A stretch of DNA of 5,063 nucleotides. It comes from Gammaproteobacteria bacterium. Its GTDB lineage: Bacteria; Pseudomonadota; Gammaproteobacteria; Steroidobacterales; Rariloculaceae. Positions 1 to 5,033 of the stretch are shown piece by piece (position 1 is the first letter of the stretch; every line of letters starts with the position of its first letter). The notes beneath the pieces are model-generated. The model was not told the DNA's origin. It saw nothing but the letters and a program-made list of their open reading frames with translations, and ran no database searches. The DNA lies in assembly GCA_004357505.1 (NCBI GenBank), contig SMWC01000092.1:1-5063 (forward strand), in the 5' to 3' direction. Both the position numbers and the translations under genes were made by a program.

Positions 1-645
1 GGCTATCTCCTGATCTCGGTGGCTTATGCCCATGGAATCGCCGGCGATGATCAACTCTTTCTGCTCAATAACGTCGGCGTCCAGATCGGACCGTACGTCT
101 ATCTAGGGGCTAAGCACATGGTGACGGGTTACGACCACCTGCTGTTTCTGGCAGGCGTCATATTTTTCCTTTACCGCCTCAAGGATGTCGCGCTTTATGT
201 CACGCTGTTCGCTGTGGGCCACAGCACGACTCTACTATTTGGGGTCCTGGGTGAAATCTACGTCAATGCCTATCTAGTCGATGCGGTCATTGGACTGTCG
301 GTCGTGTACAAAGCGTTCGAGAATCTGGGCGGGTTCCGCAAGTTGGGCTATGAGCCAAATACGAAACTCGCGGTACTGATCTTCGGGTTTTTCCACGGCT
401 TCGGACTTGCGACCAAGCTGCAGGATTTCGCGATTTCTGAGGACGGCTTGGTTGCTAATATATTGTCGTTCAACGTGGGAGTTGAATTGGGGCAGCTTCT
501 AGCGCTCAGTGTTATTCTGATCGCGTTGAATCTATGGCGCACCTCCGGGCATTTCTTTCGCGATGCGTATGCGGCGAATGTAGCGATCATGACGGCAGGA
601 TTTGTACTGATGGGGTACCAGATCACTGGTTACCTGGTAGCGTAA
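1..645 (+). CDS. HupE/UreJ_2-family integral membrane protein, 5' end cut by the window
   Basis: This is a multi-pass inner-membrane protein of the HupE/UreJ_2 family, which is associated with nickel or cobalt permease functions; many members have no tested substrate. The frame is open to the left edge. The first in-window start codon (GTG at 19) falls inside what looks like a signal peptide ending at Ala-His-Gly, so the true start is almost certainly upstream. Counting from the codon at 19, family hallmarks are H33 followed by TGYDHLLFL (D39, H40), the FFLYR segment, GHS at 67-69 (H68), VDAVIGLSVVYKAFENLGG at 87-105, FGFFHGFGLA at 122-131 (H126), and a late FNVGVELGQ segment. The conserved His and Asp residues lie in or next to hydrophobic helices and could be metal ligands, which is inference. 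The stop codon is 20 bases before the SYLF gene, suggesting co-transcription. No hydrogenase or urease gene is visible nearby, so the metal and its partner enzyme are unknown. Confidence 0.88.
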   Translation, partial: GYLLISVAYAHGIAGDDQLFLLNNVGVQIGPYVYLGAKHMVTGYDHLLFLAGVIFFLYRLKDVALYVTLFAVGHSTTLLFGVLGEIYVNAYLVDAVIGLSVVYKAFENLGGFRKLGYEPNTKLAVLIFGFFHGFGLATKLQDFAISEDGLVANILSFNVGVELGQLLALSVILIALNLWRTSGHFFRDAYAANVAIMTAGFVLMGYQITGYLVA

Positions 646-652
646 AAAGCGT

Positions 653-658
653 AAGGAG
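653..658 (+). promoter_or_regulatory. Ribosome binding site of the SYLF gene
   Basis: AAGGAG lies 7 bases before the ATG at 666. It fixes that start. The same frame is open upstream to an ATG at 534, but that would run back inside the HupE-like gene and has no comparable site. Confidence 0.8.
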
Positions 659-665
659 AGAGTTC

Positions 666-1247
666 ATGGCTATACGGCATTCTTTCGTCGGGCTCACGAT
701 TGCGGGGCTCGTGCTCGGTGGTATCAGTCTGGCTAACGCTCAGGAGGACGACGCGGCTGACAAGGAGGAGTTGCAGGCCCGACAAATGGAGATCGACACC
801 AAAGCTCAGGCCACTGTCGATGCGCTACTCGAGTCGAACGATGAGGCAAAGCGTCTATTCGGCGAGGCGGCTGGTTATGCGGTCTTCGCTGTCACGAAAG
901 CCGGCGGGTTTCTGGTTACAGGTGCCGGTGGTACGGGCGTGGTCATTAACAAGGGATCGGGTGCCCGGGTGTACATGCGGATGGGTAGCGGTGGCATCGG
1001 TATCGGTCTCGGCGTGCAAAAGTACGACCTCGTGATCATGTTTGAGGACACTGCCCATCTGGAACGGTTTATGGATGGCGGTTGGGATTCGAGTGCGACG
1101 GCCCACGCTGTAGCGGGCCAGGAAGGCATCAACCTGACCTCGAGTTTTCTCGATGGAGTCGCGCTCTTCCAGATCACCGATAAGGGGCTCATGGCCATCG
1201 CCGACGTGTCTGGCACACGTTTCTGGGTAGCAGAGACCCTGAACTAA
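666..1247 (+). CDS. Secreted lipid-binding SYLF (YSC84-like) domain protein
   Basis: This 193-residue protein has a Sec signal peptide: basic MAIRH, a hydrophobic core, and probable cleavage after Ala-Asn-Ala at residue 25. An acidic linker (QEDDAADKEE) follows. The rest matches the SYLF/YSC84 fold: an N-terminal helical part with SNDEAKRLFGEAAGYAVF (about residues 58-75), the Gly-rich core GFLVTGAGGTGVVI, the GSGGIGIGLGVQKYDLVIMF segment, and a late strand series ending in GTRFWVAE. SYLF domains in eukaryotes bind phosphoinositides. The bacterial secreted forms are envelope proteins of unclear role, often annotated only as lipid-binding. Length is typical for bacterial single-domain members. 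The start at 666 is chosen because of its Shine-Dalgarno site and because it opens directly into the signal peptide. It lies 20 bases after the HupE-like gene and probably shares its transcript. No terminator-like stem with a T tract is visible before the tRNA gene. Confidence 0.9.
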   Translation: MAIRHSFVGLTIAGLVLGGISLANAQEDDAADKEELQARQMEIDTKAQATVDALLESNDEAKRLFGEAAGYAVFAVTKAGGFLVTGAGGTGVVINKGSGARVYMRMGSGGIGIGLGVQKYDLVIMFEDTAHLERFMDGGWDSSATAHAVAGQEGINLTSSFLDGVALFQITDKGLMAIADVSGTRFWVAETLN

Positions 1248-1305
1248 GCCGAGTTCGTTAGCGCAGGCGCCAGGCTATTGACCTGTGCTACATTTCCGTG
1301 CCTAT

Positions 1306-1379
1306 GGCTAGGTGGCAGAGTGGTTATGCAGCGGCCTGCAAAGCCGCGGACACCGGTTCGACTCCGGTCCTAGCCTCCA
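1306..1379 (+). tRNA. tRNA-Cys (anticodon GCA), CCA encoded
   Basis: The 74-base sequence folds into a full cloverleaf. The acceptor stem GGCTAGG (1306-1312) pairs perfectly with CCTAGCC (1369-1375), followed by discriminator T1376 and an encoded CCA at 1377-1379. The anticodon stem GCGGC (1331-1335) pairs with GCCGC (1343-1347) around the loop CTGCAAA, giving anticodon GCA at 1338-1340. The T arm is ACCGG / TTCGACT / CCGGT (1352-1368). The D arm has a 3-base-pair stem (1315-1317 with 1327-1329). The layout and the ...GGTTCGACTCCGG... T arm closely resemble enterobacterial tRNA-Cys from memory. It stands alone, with no neighbouring tRNA in the window. Confidence 0.97.
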
Positions 1380-1400
1380 ATGCTTTGTCTCATACATTCC

Positions 1401-1418
1401 GGGCCCTATTCTAGAATA
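1401..1418. repeat. Two abutting perfect palindromes downstream of tRNA-Cys
   Basis: GGGCCC (1401-1406) is followed directly by TATTCTAGAATA (1407-1418); each equals its own reverse complement. They start 21 bases after the tRNA CCA end. They could be a transcript-processing or termination element or a protein-binding site, but there is no T tract and neither palindrome leaves a proper hairpin loop of useful length. The function is unknown. Confidence 0.35.
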
Positions 1419-1426
1419 TACCTTAA

Positions 1427-1621
1427 CTTTCCCTCATAACTGTGCAGGGTCGGCCGTTAGCGGACATTGGTGGAGGGAGCGTTATCGCTGTGACTGGTTC
1501 GTTTCGTTTCGGGAAACTGTCTGCATTCTTTAGCCGCGATCCGGATCGCAATGTGATCGAGCTAGATGCCTGCGGCGGATCTGAAGTTGACGATCTAAGC
1601 GGCTATTCAGACCATCCGTGA
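1427..1621 (+). pseudogene. C-terminal remnant of a glyoxalase/VOC-fold enzyme (probable)
   Basis: The 332-base stretch 1380-1711 has no intact gene. One frame is open from the stop at 1424-1426 to the TGA at 1619-1621. Its second half reads like the last strand of a vicinal-oxygen-chelate (glyoxalase/bleomycin-resistance) protein: FFSRDPDRNVIELDA at about 1523-1576, where the usual family motif is FxDPDGNxIEL and its Glu is a metal ligand. The tail continues to DLSGYSDHP. Whole VOC proteins have about 120-150 residues, so the N-terminal half and the other metal ligands are missing. A stop at 1424 and the tRNA gene leave no room for them. A short translated form is possible from GTG 1490 (43 residues), which has GGAGGGAG at 1472-1479 in front of it. 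I favour a decayed fragment. The identification rests on one motif and has not been tested by alignment. Confidence 0.5.
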
Positions 1622-1696
1622 ATGGCGGCTTCTGAGATCAACCGCTCGTGAACGGTTAACATGCACGCTGTTTCAGAAATCAATAACTCAACTATG

Positions 1697-1703
1697 AGGT
1701 GAG
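1697..1703 (+). promoter_or_regulatory. Ribosome binding site of the 63-residue protein gene
   Basis: AGGTGAG ends 8 bases before the ATG at 1712, a normal spacing. I see no convincing -35/-10 pair in the bases upstream, so the operon promoter is not placed. Confidence 0.6.
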
Positions 1704-1711
1704 AAGACAAG

Positions 1712-1903
1712 ATGGCAACCTATGAATGTGAAAAGTGCGGTATGAGTGTCAACGCCACCTGCGGCCATTGCGATACCGCGCTCGAGAACGATATGCTGGA
1801 ATTGCCTGACGGAAATAAAGTACAGATTTCCAAGTGCCCCAATGGTCACGGCAAGATCAAATCACCCATGTGCTGCGGGCAGGATATGAGTTGTTCTATT
1901 TGA
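1712..1903 (+). CDS. Small eight-cysteine putative zinc-ribbon protein
   Basis: This 63-residue protein has no signal peptide and is probably cytoplasmic. Eight cysteines stand at 6, 9, 17, 20, 42, 54, 55 and 61, with His at 19 and 46. The first four form two CxxC knuckles (C6-E-K-C9 and C17-G-H-C20). The second half carries C42-P-N-G-H, then GKIKSPMCCGQDMSC. Paired CxxC motifs usually bind one zinc tetrahedrally. The remaining Cys and His could form a second site, or an iron site as in rubredoxin-like proteins. The central segment (ELPDGNKVQISKCP) resembles a short strand-turn-strand. I recognise the general type as an uncharacterised small bacterial protein but have no name or function for it. 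A ribosome site precedes the ATG. It is the first gene of a co-directional group with the two DUF6152-like genes, 41 bases ahead of the first. Confidence 0.85.
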   Translation: MATYECEKCGMSVNATCGHCDTALENDMLELPDGNKVQISKCPNGHGKIKSPMCCGQDMSCSI

Positions 1904-1930
1904 TGTTCAAGATGCGCATTGGCAGAAGAT

Positions 1931-1935
1931 GAGGA
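1931..1935 (+). promoter_or_regulatory. Ribosome binding site that selects ATG 1945 over ATG 1936
   Basis: GAGGA directly abuts the ATG at 1936, which leaves no spacing, but lies 9 bases before the ATG at 1945. The downstream start is therefore preferred. Only three residues differ between the two. Confidence 0.6.
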
Positions 1936-1944
1936 ATGCTGACA

Positions 1945-2955
1945 ATGAACAGACTGATTTTCATCCCGGTTCTCACGTTGGTTCCGATGCTTGCCCTAGG
2001 GCACCATTCCAGAGCGGAATACGATTTCAATGTAGTCACCGAGCTACAAGGAGAAATCTTGAACGTCACCTGGCGAAATCCTCATATTCGGCTGACGCTT
2101 ATGACTGAAGATGTGGACGGTTCGGAGACAATTTGGCGACTGGAAGCGCAGGACGTCAACTCCCTGAACCGCCGCGGCGTCTACGGTAACCTTATCAACG
2201 TCGGCGATATCGTCAGGGTCGCCGGCAATCTATCAACGCGTCGAGCCAACGCTATGGGCATCACCAACCTGCTGCTGCCCAACGGCACCGAGATCAGCAT
2301 CTCGGGTAATCCTGCGCCTCGATGGTCGACCGAGCGTATCGGATTCGAGCAAACTACTGCCGCACAGGCACTAGCCGCTGCCGGCGAAGGACGAGGCTTG
2401 TTTCGTGTCTGGATGAGCGATGGGCCCGGGGGCTTTCCGGCACAGCTGCCCCTGACGGCTGCGGCACGCGCTGCCCGAGCCGCCCGGGATCCTGCGAACG
2501 ACCCGACGGCGCAGTGCCTGGCGTCCGGAATGCCGGCGGCAATGCGTGTCTCGCCCCCTCATCCGATCGATCTGACCGACCTGGGAGACAGCATCGTGCT
2601 ACGCGTCGAGTTATTCGACATCGTACGCACCATTCATATGGACTCAGAAACCGACGCTGCCGAGCAGCCGGCGACCGCCCTGGGCTATTCGGTGGGCCAC
2701 TGGGACGGCAGCACACTGGTCGTTCGCACCACAAGAGTCAACTGGCCGTACTTCGATCATTTCGGCATGATTTCGCAAAGTGATGCCGCGGAGATGACCG
2801 AACGGTTCACGGTCAGCGATGATGGGGACCGGCTGGTGTACGAACTTACCGTCACCGATCCGGTGACGTTTACGCAGCCGGTTTCCGGGCGGTGGGTATT
2901 GGTCTGGCGACCGGACCTGGTCGTCGAGCGGTATGAGTGTGTCGTGGCGGGGTAG
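1945..2955 (+). CDS. Exported DUF6152-like protein, first tandem paralogue
   Basis: This is a 336-residue exported protein of unknown function. A hydrophobic signal peptide ends near ALG (17-19), so the mature protein probably begins HHSRAEY (20-26). The N-terminal half (about 20-120) resembles DUF6152: a start at HHS, ELQGEILNVTWRNPH (33-47), a tryptophan-containing strand near 64, GD..RVAG (87-94) and LLLPNGTE (109-116). A linker rich in Ala and Arg follows. The C-terminal half (about 150-336) has GLFRVW (151-156), GMP..M (195-200), DIVRTIHM (225-232), GYSVGHW (247-253), a TERFTVSDD strand, TVTDPVTFTQP and a final YECV. It is similar to domains I associate with acidobacterial and proteobacterial hypothetical proteins. 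The only cysteines are C191 and C332, both kept in the next gene, which suggests a periplasmic disulphide. It lies 32 bases before its paralogue. No catalytic signature is recognised. Confidence 0.85.
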   Translation: MNRLIFIPVLTLVPMLALGHHSRAEYDFNVVTELQGEILNVTWRNPHIRLTLMTEDVDGSETIWRLEAQDVNSLNRRGVYGNLINVGDIVRVAGNLSTRRANAMGITNLLLPNGTEISISGNPAPRWSTERIGFEQTTAAQALAAAGEGRGLFRVWMSDGPGGFPAQLPLTAAARAARAARDPANDPTAQCLASGMPAAMRVSPPHPIDLTDLGDSIVLRVELFDIVRTIHMDSETDAAEQPATALGYSVGHWDGSTLVVRTTRVNWPYFDHFGMISQSDAAEMTERFTVSDDGDRLVYELTVTDPVTFTQPVSGRWVLVWRPDLVVERYECVVAG

Positions 2956-2987
2956 GTGCAGCTTGCCGCTCGTAGTCATCCGGGGAA

Positions 2988-4001
2988 ATGATGAGACTTA
3001 AAGCCGCCACAGGTTTGTTGCTTGCTATTCCGGTCGTTGTCTCCGCTCACCATTCACGTGCCGAGTATTTAGATGAGGTCGAGCTTGTGGGTAAGCTCGT
3101 TCGCATCTTGTGGCGAAACCCGCATCCTGGATTCACGATAGAAGTCGACGCGGACGGGCAAACAGAGACGTGGTTGGTCGAAGGGTGGAGTTCGCTCTAT
3201 ACATTCGACCGGGCGGGTATCACTCGAGATCGCTTCAAGGAGGGCGACATGCTCAGCGTCGCCGGATTTCTTTCCAGTCGCCGGTCTGGAAGGATTCTTG
3301 CGACCCACCTCTTGCTGGCCGATGGAACCGAGGCCGTGTTGAAACGCGATGCCGAGCCGTACTGGGGCAAGTCGGAGCATCTGGGCGGCCAGGACAGATG
3401 GGTGGCCGAGACCCGGGGAGCAGTTGTGGATGCCGTTGCGGAAGACCGAAGACTCTTTCGCGTCTGGAGCTACCCGTCACCGTCCGTACAGACTGTGGTG
3501 AGTTTTCCCTTGACCGAATCCGCTGCTGCGGTACGGGAGGAGTTTGATCAGGTAGACAACTACATCATGCGTTGCGAACAAAAGGGTATGCCTTCAAGTA
3601 TGGCGACTCCCAATCCGTATGAGTTCATCGACGCAGGGGACACGATCACAATACGGGGCTACGAGGGCGACGTCGTTCGGACGGTACACATGAGCGCTTC
3701 GGTTGATCCAGCTATACAGCTATCGACTCGCCAAGGGTACTCCGTCGGCCGCTGGGAAGACGAGAATACCCTCGTGATTCACACCTCTCGAATCGATGCG
3801 GCTTACCTGGGGTTCACCGGGATATTCTTAAGCGAAAACGTGGATGTCATCGAGCGGTACACGCTGAGCGAGGATCAGGCTCGGCTAGACTTCCACTTCA
3901 CCATCACCGATCCGGAAACCTTCACCGTGCCTGCGACGTATCAGTACTACTGGCTGGCTTTAGGGGAGACGTTCGGTCTCTACGCGTGTGACGTGCATTA
4001 G
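2988..4001 (+). CDS. Exported DUF6152-like protein, second tandem paralogue
   Basis: This 337-residue protein is a divergent copy of the preceding gene, colinear over its whole length. A signal peptide ends at VSA (18-20), giving a mature start of HHSRAEY (21-27), identical to the first paralogue. Other shared blocks are WRNPH (42-46), VAG..S.RR (91-99), LLLADGTE (108-115), LFRVW (156-160), the C-GMP..M block (C196 to about 205), GDVVRTVHM, GYSVGRW, a VIERYTLSED strand, TITDPETFTVP and a final YACDVH (C334). C196 and C334 are its only cysteines, matching the two in its neighbour. Segments outside these blocks differ widely, so the duplication is old. GGGGA at 2982-2986 sits only 1 base from ATG 2988 and 4 bases from ATG 2991, so the second Met may be the real start. 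Function is unknown; a periplasmic binding or structural role is a guess. Confidence 0.85.
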   Translation: MMRLKAATGLLLAIPVVVSAHHSRAEYLDEVELVGKLVRILWRNPHPGFTIEVDADGQTETWLVEGWSSLYTFDRAGITRDRFKEGDMLSVAGFLSSRRSGRILATHLLLADGTEAVLKRDAEPYWGKSEHLGGQDRWVAETRGAVVDAVAEDRRLFRVWSYPSPSVQTVVSFPLTESAAAVREEFDQVDNYIMRCEQKGMPSSMATPNPYEFIDAGDTITIRGYEGDVVRTVHMSASVDPAIQLSTRQGYSVGRWEDENTLVIHTSRIDAAYLGFTGIFLSENVDVIERYTLSEDQARLDFHFTITDPETFTVPATYQYYWLALGETFGLYACDVH

Positions 4002-4130
4002 ACGCGAACGGTAGCGAGCGGCCCAACGCAAGTCGTTCGGCGGTGGTTTCCCTGGCTCAGCGTCAACCAAGCCATCGGTCTGGGCGTTATGACCCTTGAT
4101 CTCCATCCTAGAATCAGGAGCAATCGGATC
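4002..4130. other. Intergenic gap between the paralogue operon and the Ser/Asp-tailed protein gene
   Basis: These 129 bases hold no gene. A weak inverted repeat (TGGCT / AGCCA with a 12-base loop, about 4052-4073) is the only structure seen, and no T tract follows it. TAGAAT at 4109-4114 resembles a -10 box, but transcription from it would begin at or after the ribosome site at 4116-4120, so it is unlikely to serve the next gene. The promoter of the following gene is not located. Confidence 0.4.
4116..4120 (+). promoter_or_regulatory. Ribosome binding site that selects ATG 4131 over ATG 4089
   Basis: AGGAG lies 10 bases before ATG 4131, which opens straight into a signal peptide. The in-frame ATG at 4089 would place 14 polar residues in front of the signal peptide and has no such site. 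Confidence 0.7.
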
Positions 4131-4646
4131 ATGGGAACGAGACAGATTGGGATCTTGATAGCGGCGAGCCTGTTAGTCAGCGGTGGTGTGTGGGCACTAG
4201 ACGACACCGATCAGCGACCGCAACGGGCCTCCGCCACCGAAGAGCAGCGCCAAGCCAGGCAAGACCGATTCGAAGGCATGACCGACGAAGAGCGCGCAGC
4301 GGCTCGGGGCCGGGACATCGAGAGCCGCCGTCCAGGAGGGTTTACCGAGGCGGACCGCCAGGCAATGCGGGAGCGCCGTGAGGTCATGAGCGAAGAGGAT
4401 CGTGAAGCGGCCCGGGAGCGTGCGGCTGAACAGGGCGGCCGATTTCCGGGCGGTGACCGGTCTTCCGGCGGCCGCTTTCCCGGCGGTGGTCAGTTTCCCG
4501 GTGGTAACCAGTCCGGTGGCCGCGGCAGCATGGGCATGGGCATGGGTATAGGCCCTAACGGTCCTGTTGACAGTGGTAGTGACAGTGACACTGCTAGTGA
4601 CAGCGACAGTGACAGTAATGAGGACTCGGATTTGATCGTAGACTGA
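4131..4646 (+). CDS. Secreted low-complexity protein with charged repeats, FPGG repeats and a Ser/Asp tail
   Basis: This 171-residue exported protein has no family I recognise. A signal peptide (MGTRQIG, then a hydrophobic core, cleavage probably near VWA at 20-22) leads to a mature part in three sections. Residues 36-101 are a charged, probably helical region with four related units: TEEQRQAR (36-43), TDEERAAAR (51-59), TEADRQAMR (72-80) and SEEDREAAR (87-95). Residues 102-133 are Gly-rich with RFPGG (104-108), RFPGG (115-119) and QFPGG (121-125). Residues 134-141 alternate Met/Ile and Gly, and 147-167 are a strongly acidic Ser/Asp tail, ending LIVD. The charged units recall linkers in Spy/CpxP-like periplasmic proteins, but the LTxxQ motif is absent. 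The acidic tail could bind calcium or other cations, and the Met-Gly patch could bind copper; both are guesses. There are no cysteines. It stands 129 bases after the paralogue operon and may have its own promoter. Confidence 0.75.
   Translation: MGTRQIGILIAASLLVSGGVWALDDTDQRPQRASATEEQRQARQDRFEGMTDEERAAARGRDIESRRPGGFTEADRQAMRERREVMSEEDREAARERAAEQGGRFPGGDRSSGGRFPGGGQFPGGNQSGGRGSMGMGMGIGPNGPVDSGSDSDTASDSDSDSNEDSDLIVD
4569..4616 (+). repeat. Imperfect hexamer repeat (GACAGT / AGTGAC) encoding Asp-Ser
   Basis: Eight hexamer-sized steps of GACAGT and near variants (GGTAGT, GACACT, GCTAGT, GACAGC) run in frame and encode the Asp-Ser tail of the preceding protein. The most regular part is 4599-4616. 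Such a tract can change length by slippage in multiples of six bases, adding or losing Asp-Ser pairs without breaking the frame. Whether it varies between strains cannot be seen here. Confidence 0.7.
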
Positions 4647-4663
4647 CGCGCAATTCCGGAGTC

Positions 4664-4701
4664 CTGGAGGAGGCACCGGCCGGTACCTCCTGCATCTCCA
4701 G
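4664..4701. terminator. Strong hairpin between the Ser/Asp-tailed protein gene and the 84-residue protein gene
   Basis: AGGAGG (4668-4673) pairs with CCTCCT (4686-4691), and ACC (4675-4677) pairs with GGT (4682-4684). A single C-A mismatch separates the two stems and the loop is GGCC. CTGG (4664-4667) and CCAG (4698-4701) can extend the base across an unpaired GCATCT. It begins 18 bases after the upstream stop codon. No T tract follows, so it is not a textbook intrinsic terminator. It could end transcription weakly, protect the upstream mRNA 3' end, or affect read-through into the next gene. It also buries an AGGAGG that would otherwise look like a ribosome site. Confidence 0.5.
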
Positions 4702-4742
4702 AGCCGATTCGTGCGATGTTTCGCCTAGGAAGACGGGTGTAC

Positions 4743-4748
4743 GGAGGA
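4743..4748 (+). promoter_or_regulatory. Ribosome binding site that selects ATG 4755 over ATG 4716
   Basis: GGAGGA lies 6 bases before ATG 4755. The in-frame ATG at 4716 has only GATTCGTGCG before it. The site lies outside the hairpin at 4664-4701, so it stays accessible. Confidence 0.75.
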
Positions 4749-4754
4749 AGCTCG

Positions 4755-5009
4755 ATGGAGCGACGTGCGTTACTTCGGGGATTGTTGGTCGCAGCGCCAG
4801 CCGTCACGGCGATTGCTGCTGGTGCCGCTGCCAGATCGACCCTCTATATTAAGGAGACATCCGAACTGTCCCTGGCTGCTCTGAAGAAGCAGGTAGACGA
4901 GCTCGCGAAGAGAATGGGTCGGTCGGAAGCATCCAACAAGAAGATTCTTAAGGCATTATTAGTCCTCACGGCCCTGTCCCTAGGCATAGACGCTAGCTTG
5001 CTGCTTTAG
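4755..5009 (+). CDS. Small membrane or exported protein with Tat-like N-terminus, coiled coil and C-terminal hydrophobic segment
   Basis: This is an 84-residue protein of no recognised family. MERRALLRG starts with a twin-arginine pair and leads into a hydrophobic Ala-rich stretch (about 10-26, ending GAAARS). It reads as a Tat-type signal or a first membrane segment; the usual Tat consensus Ser before the arginines and Phe after them are absent, so Tat export is only possible. Residues 36-63 have a heptad-like pattern of Leu, Ala and Val among charged residues (LSLAALKKQVDELAKRMG), which suggests a short coiled coil. Residues 64-84 are hydrophobic and end in SLLL at the very C-terminus, compatible with a membrane anchor. 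A hairpin-like protein with two membrane segments and a coiled coil between them is one reading; an exported protein with a C-terminal tail anchor is another. No cysteines are present. It follows the Ser/Asp-tailed protein gene by 108 bases. Confidence 0.7.
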   Translation: MERRALLRGLLVAAPAVTAIAAGAAARSTLYIKETSELSLAALKKQVDELAKRMGRSEASNKKILKALLVLTALSLGIDASLLL

Positions 5010-5033
5010 CGCAGTCGGCACGACGGTGCTAGA

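Noticed and set aside
1278..1305. TTGACC at 1278-1283 as the -35 box of the tRNA-Cys promoter
   Set aside because: A -10 box at the normal 16-18 base spacing would fall at about 1300-1307, on the start of the mature tRNA, so transcription would begin inside it. The real promoter is not identified.
1312..1533. Open frame of 73 codons starting inside the tRNA-Cys gene
   Set aside because: Its first third is the tRNA itself read as protein, it has no ribosome site, and its remainder has no recognisable composition. The VOC-like signal lies in a different frame.
1536..1549. 14-base perfect palindrome GCGATCCGGATCGC as an operator
   Set aside because: It coincides exactly with the codons for the Arg-Asp-Pro-Asp-Arg of the VOC-like motif, which are palindromic by coding alone.
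1640..1657. AACCG / CGGTT inverted repeat upstream of the 63-residue protein gene
   Set aside because: It is only five pairs around an eight-base loop, too weak to call an operator or terminator without comparative support.
1380..1711. tRNA-Cys as an integration site with a repeated 3' end
   Set aside because: I searched by eye for a second copy of the tRNA 3' end downstream in the window and saw none, and there is no integrase gene. An element boundary outside the window cannot be excluded.
2322..2783. Overlapping frames on both strands inside the first DUF6152-like gene (also 2354-2734 and 2644-2979 minus)
   Set aside because: These are Arg-rich shadow frames of a GC-rich coding region, with no signal peptide, motif or ribosome site, while the main frame is clearly conserved with its paralogue.
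4197..4676. 159-codon minus-strand frame opposite the low-complexity protein
   Set aside because: It is the antisense of repeats in a well-supported gene. Its Thr/Val/Ala runs mirror the Asp-Ser and Gly repeats, and it lacks a convincing ribosome site.
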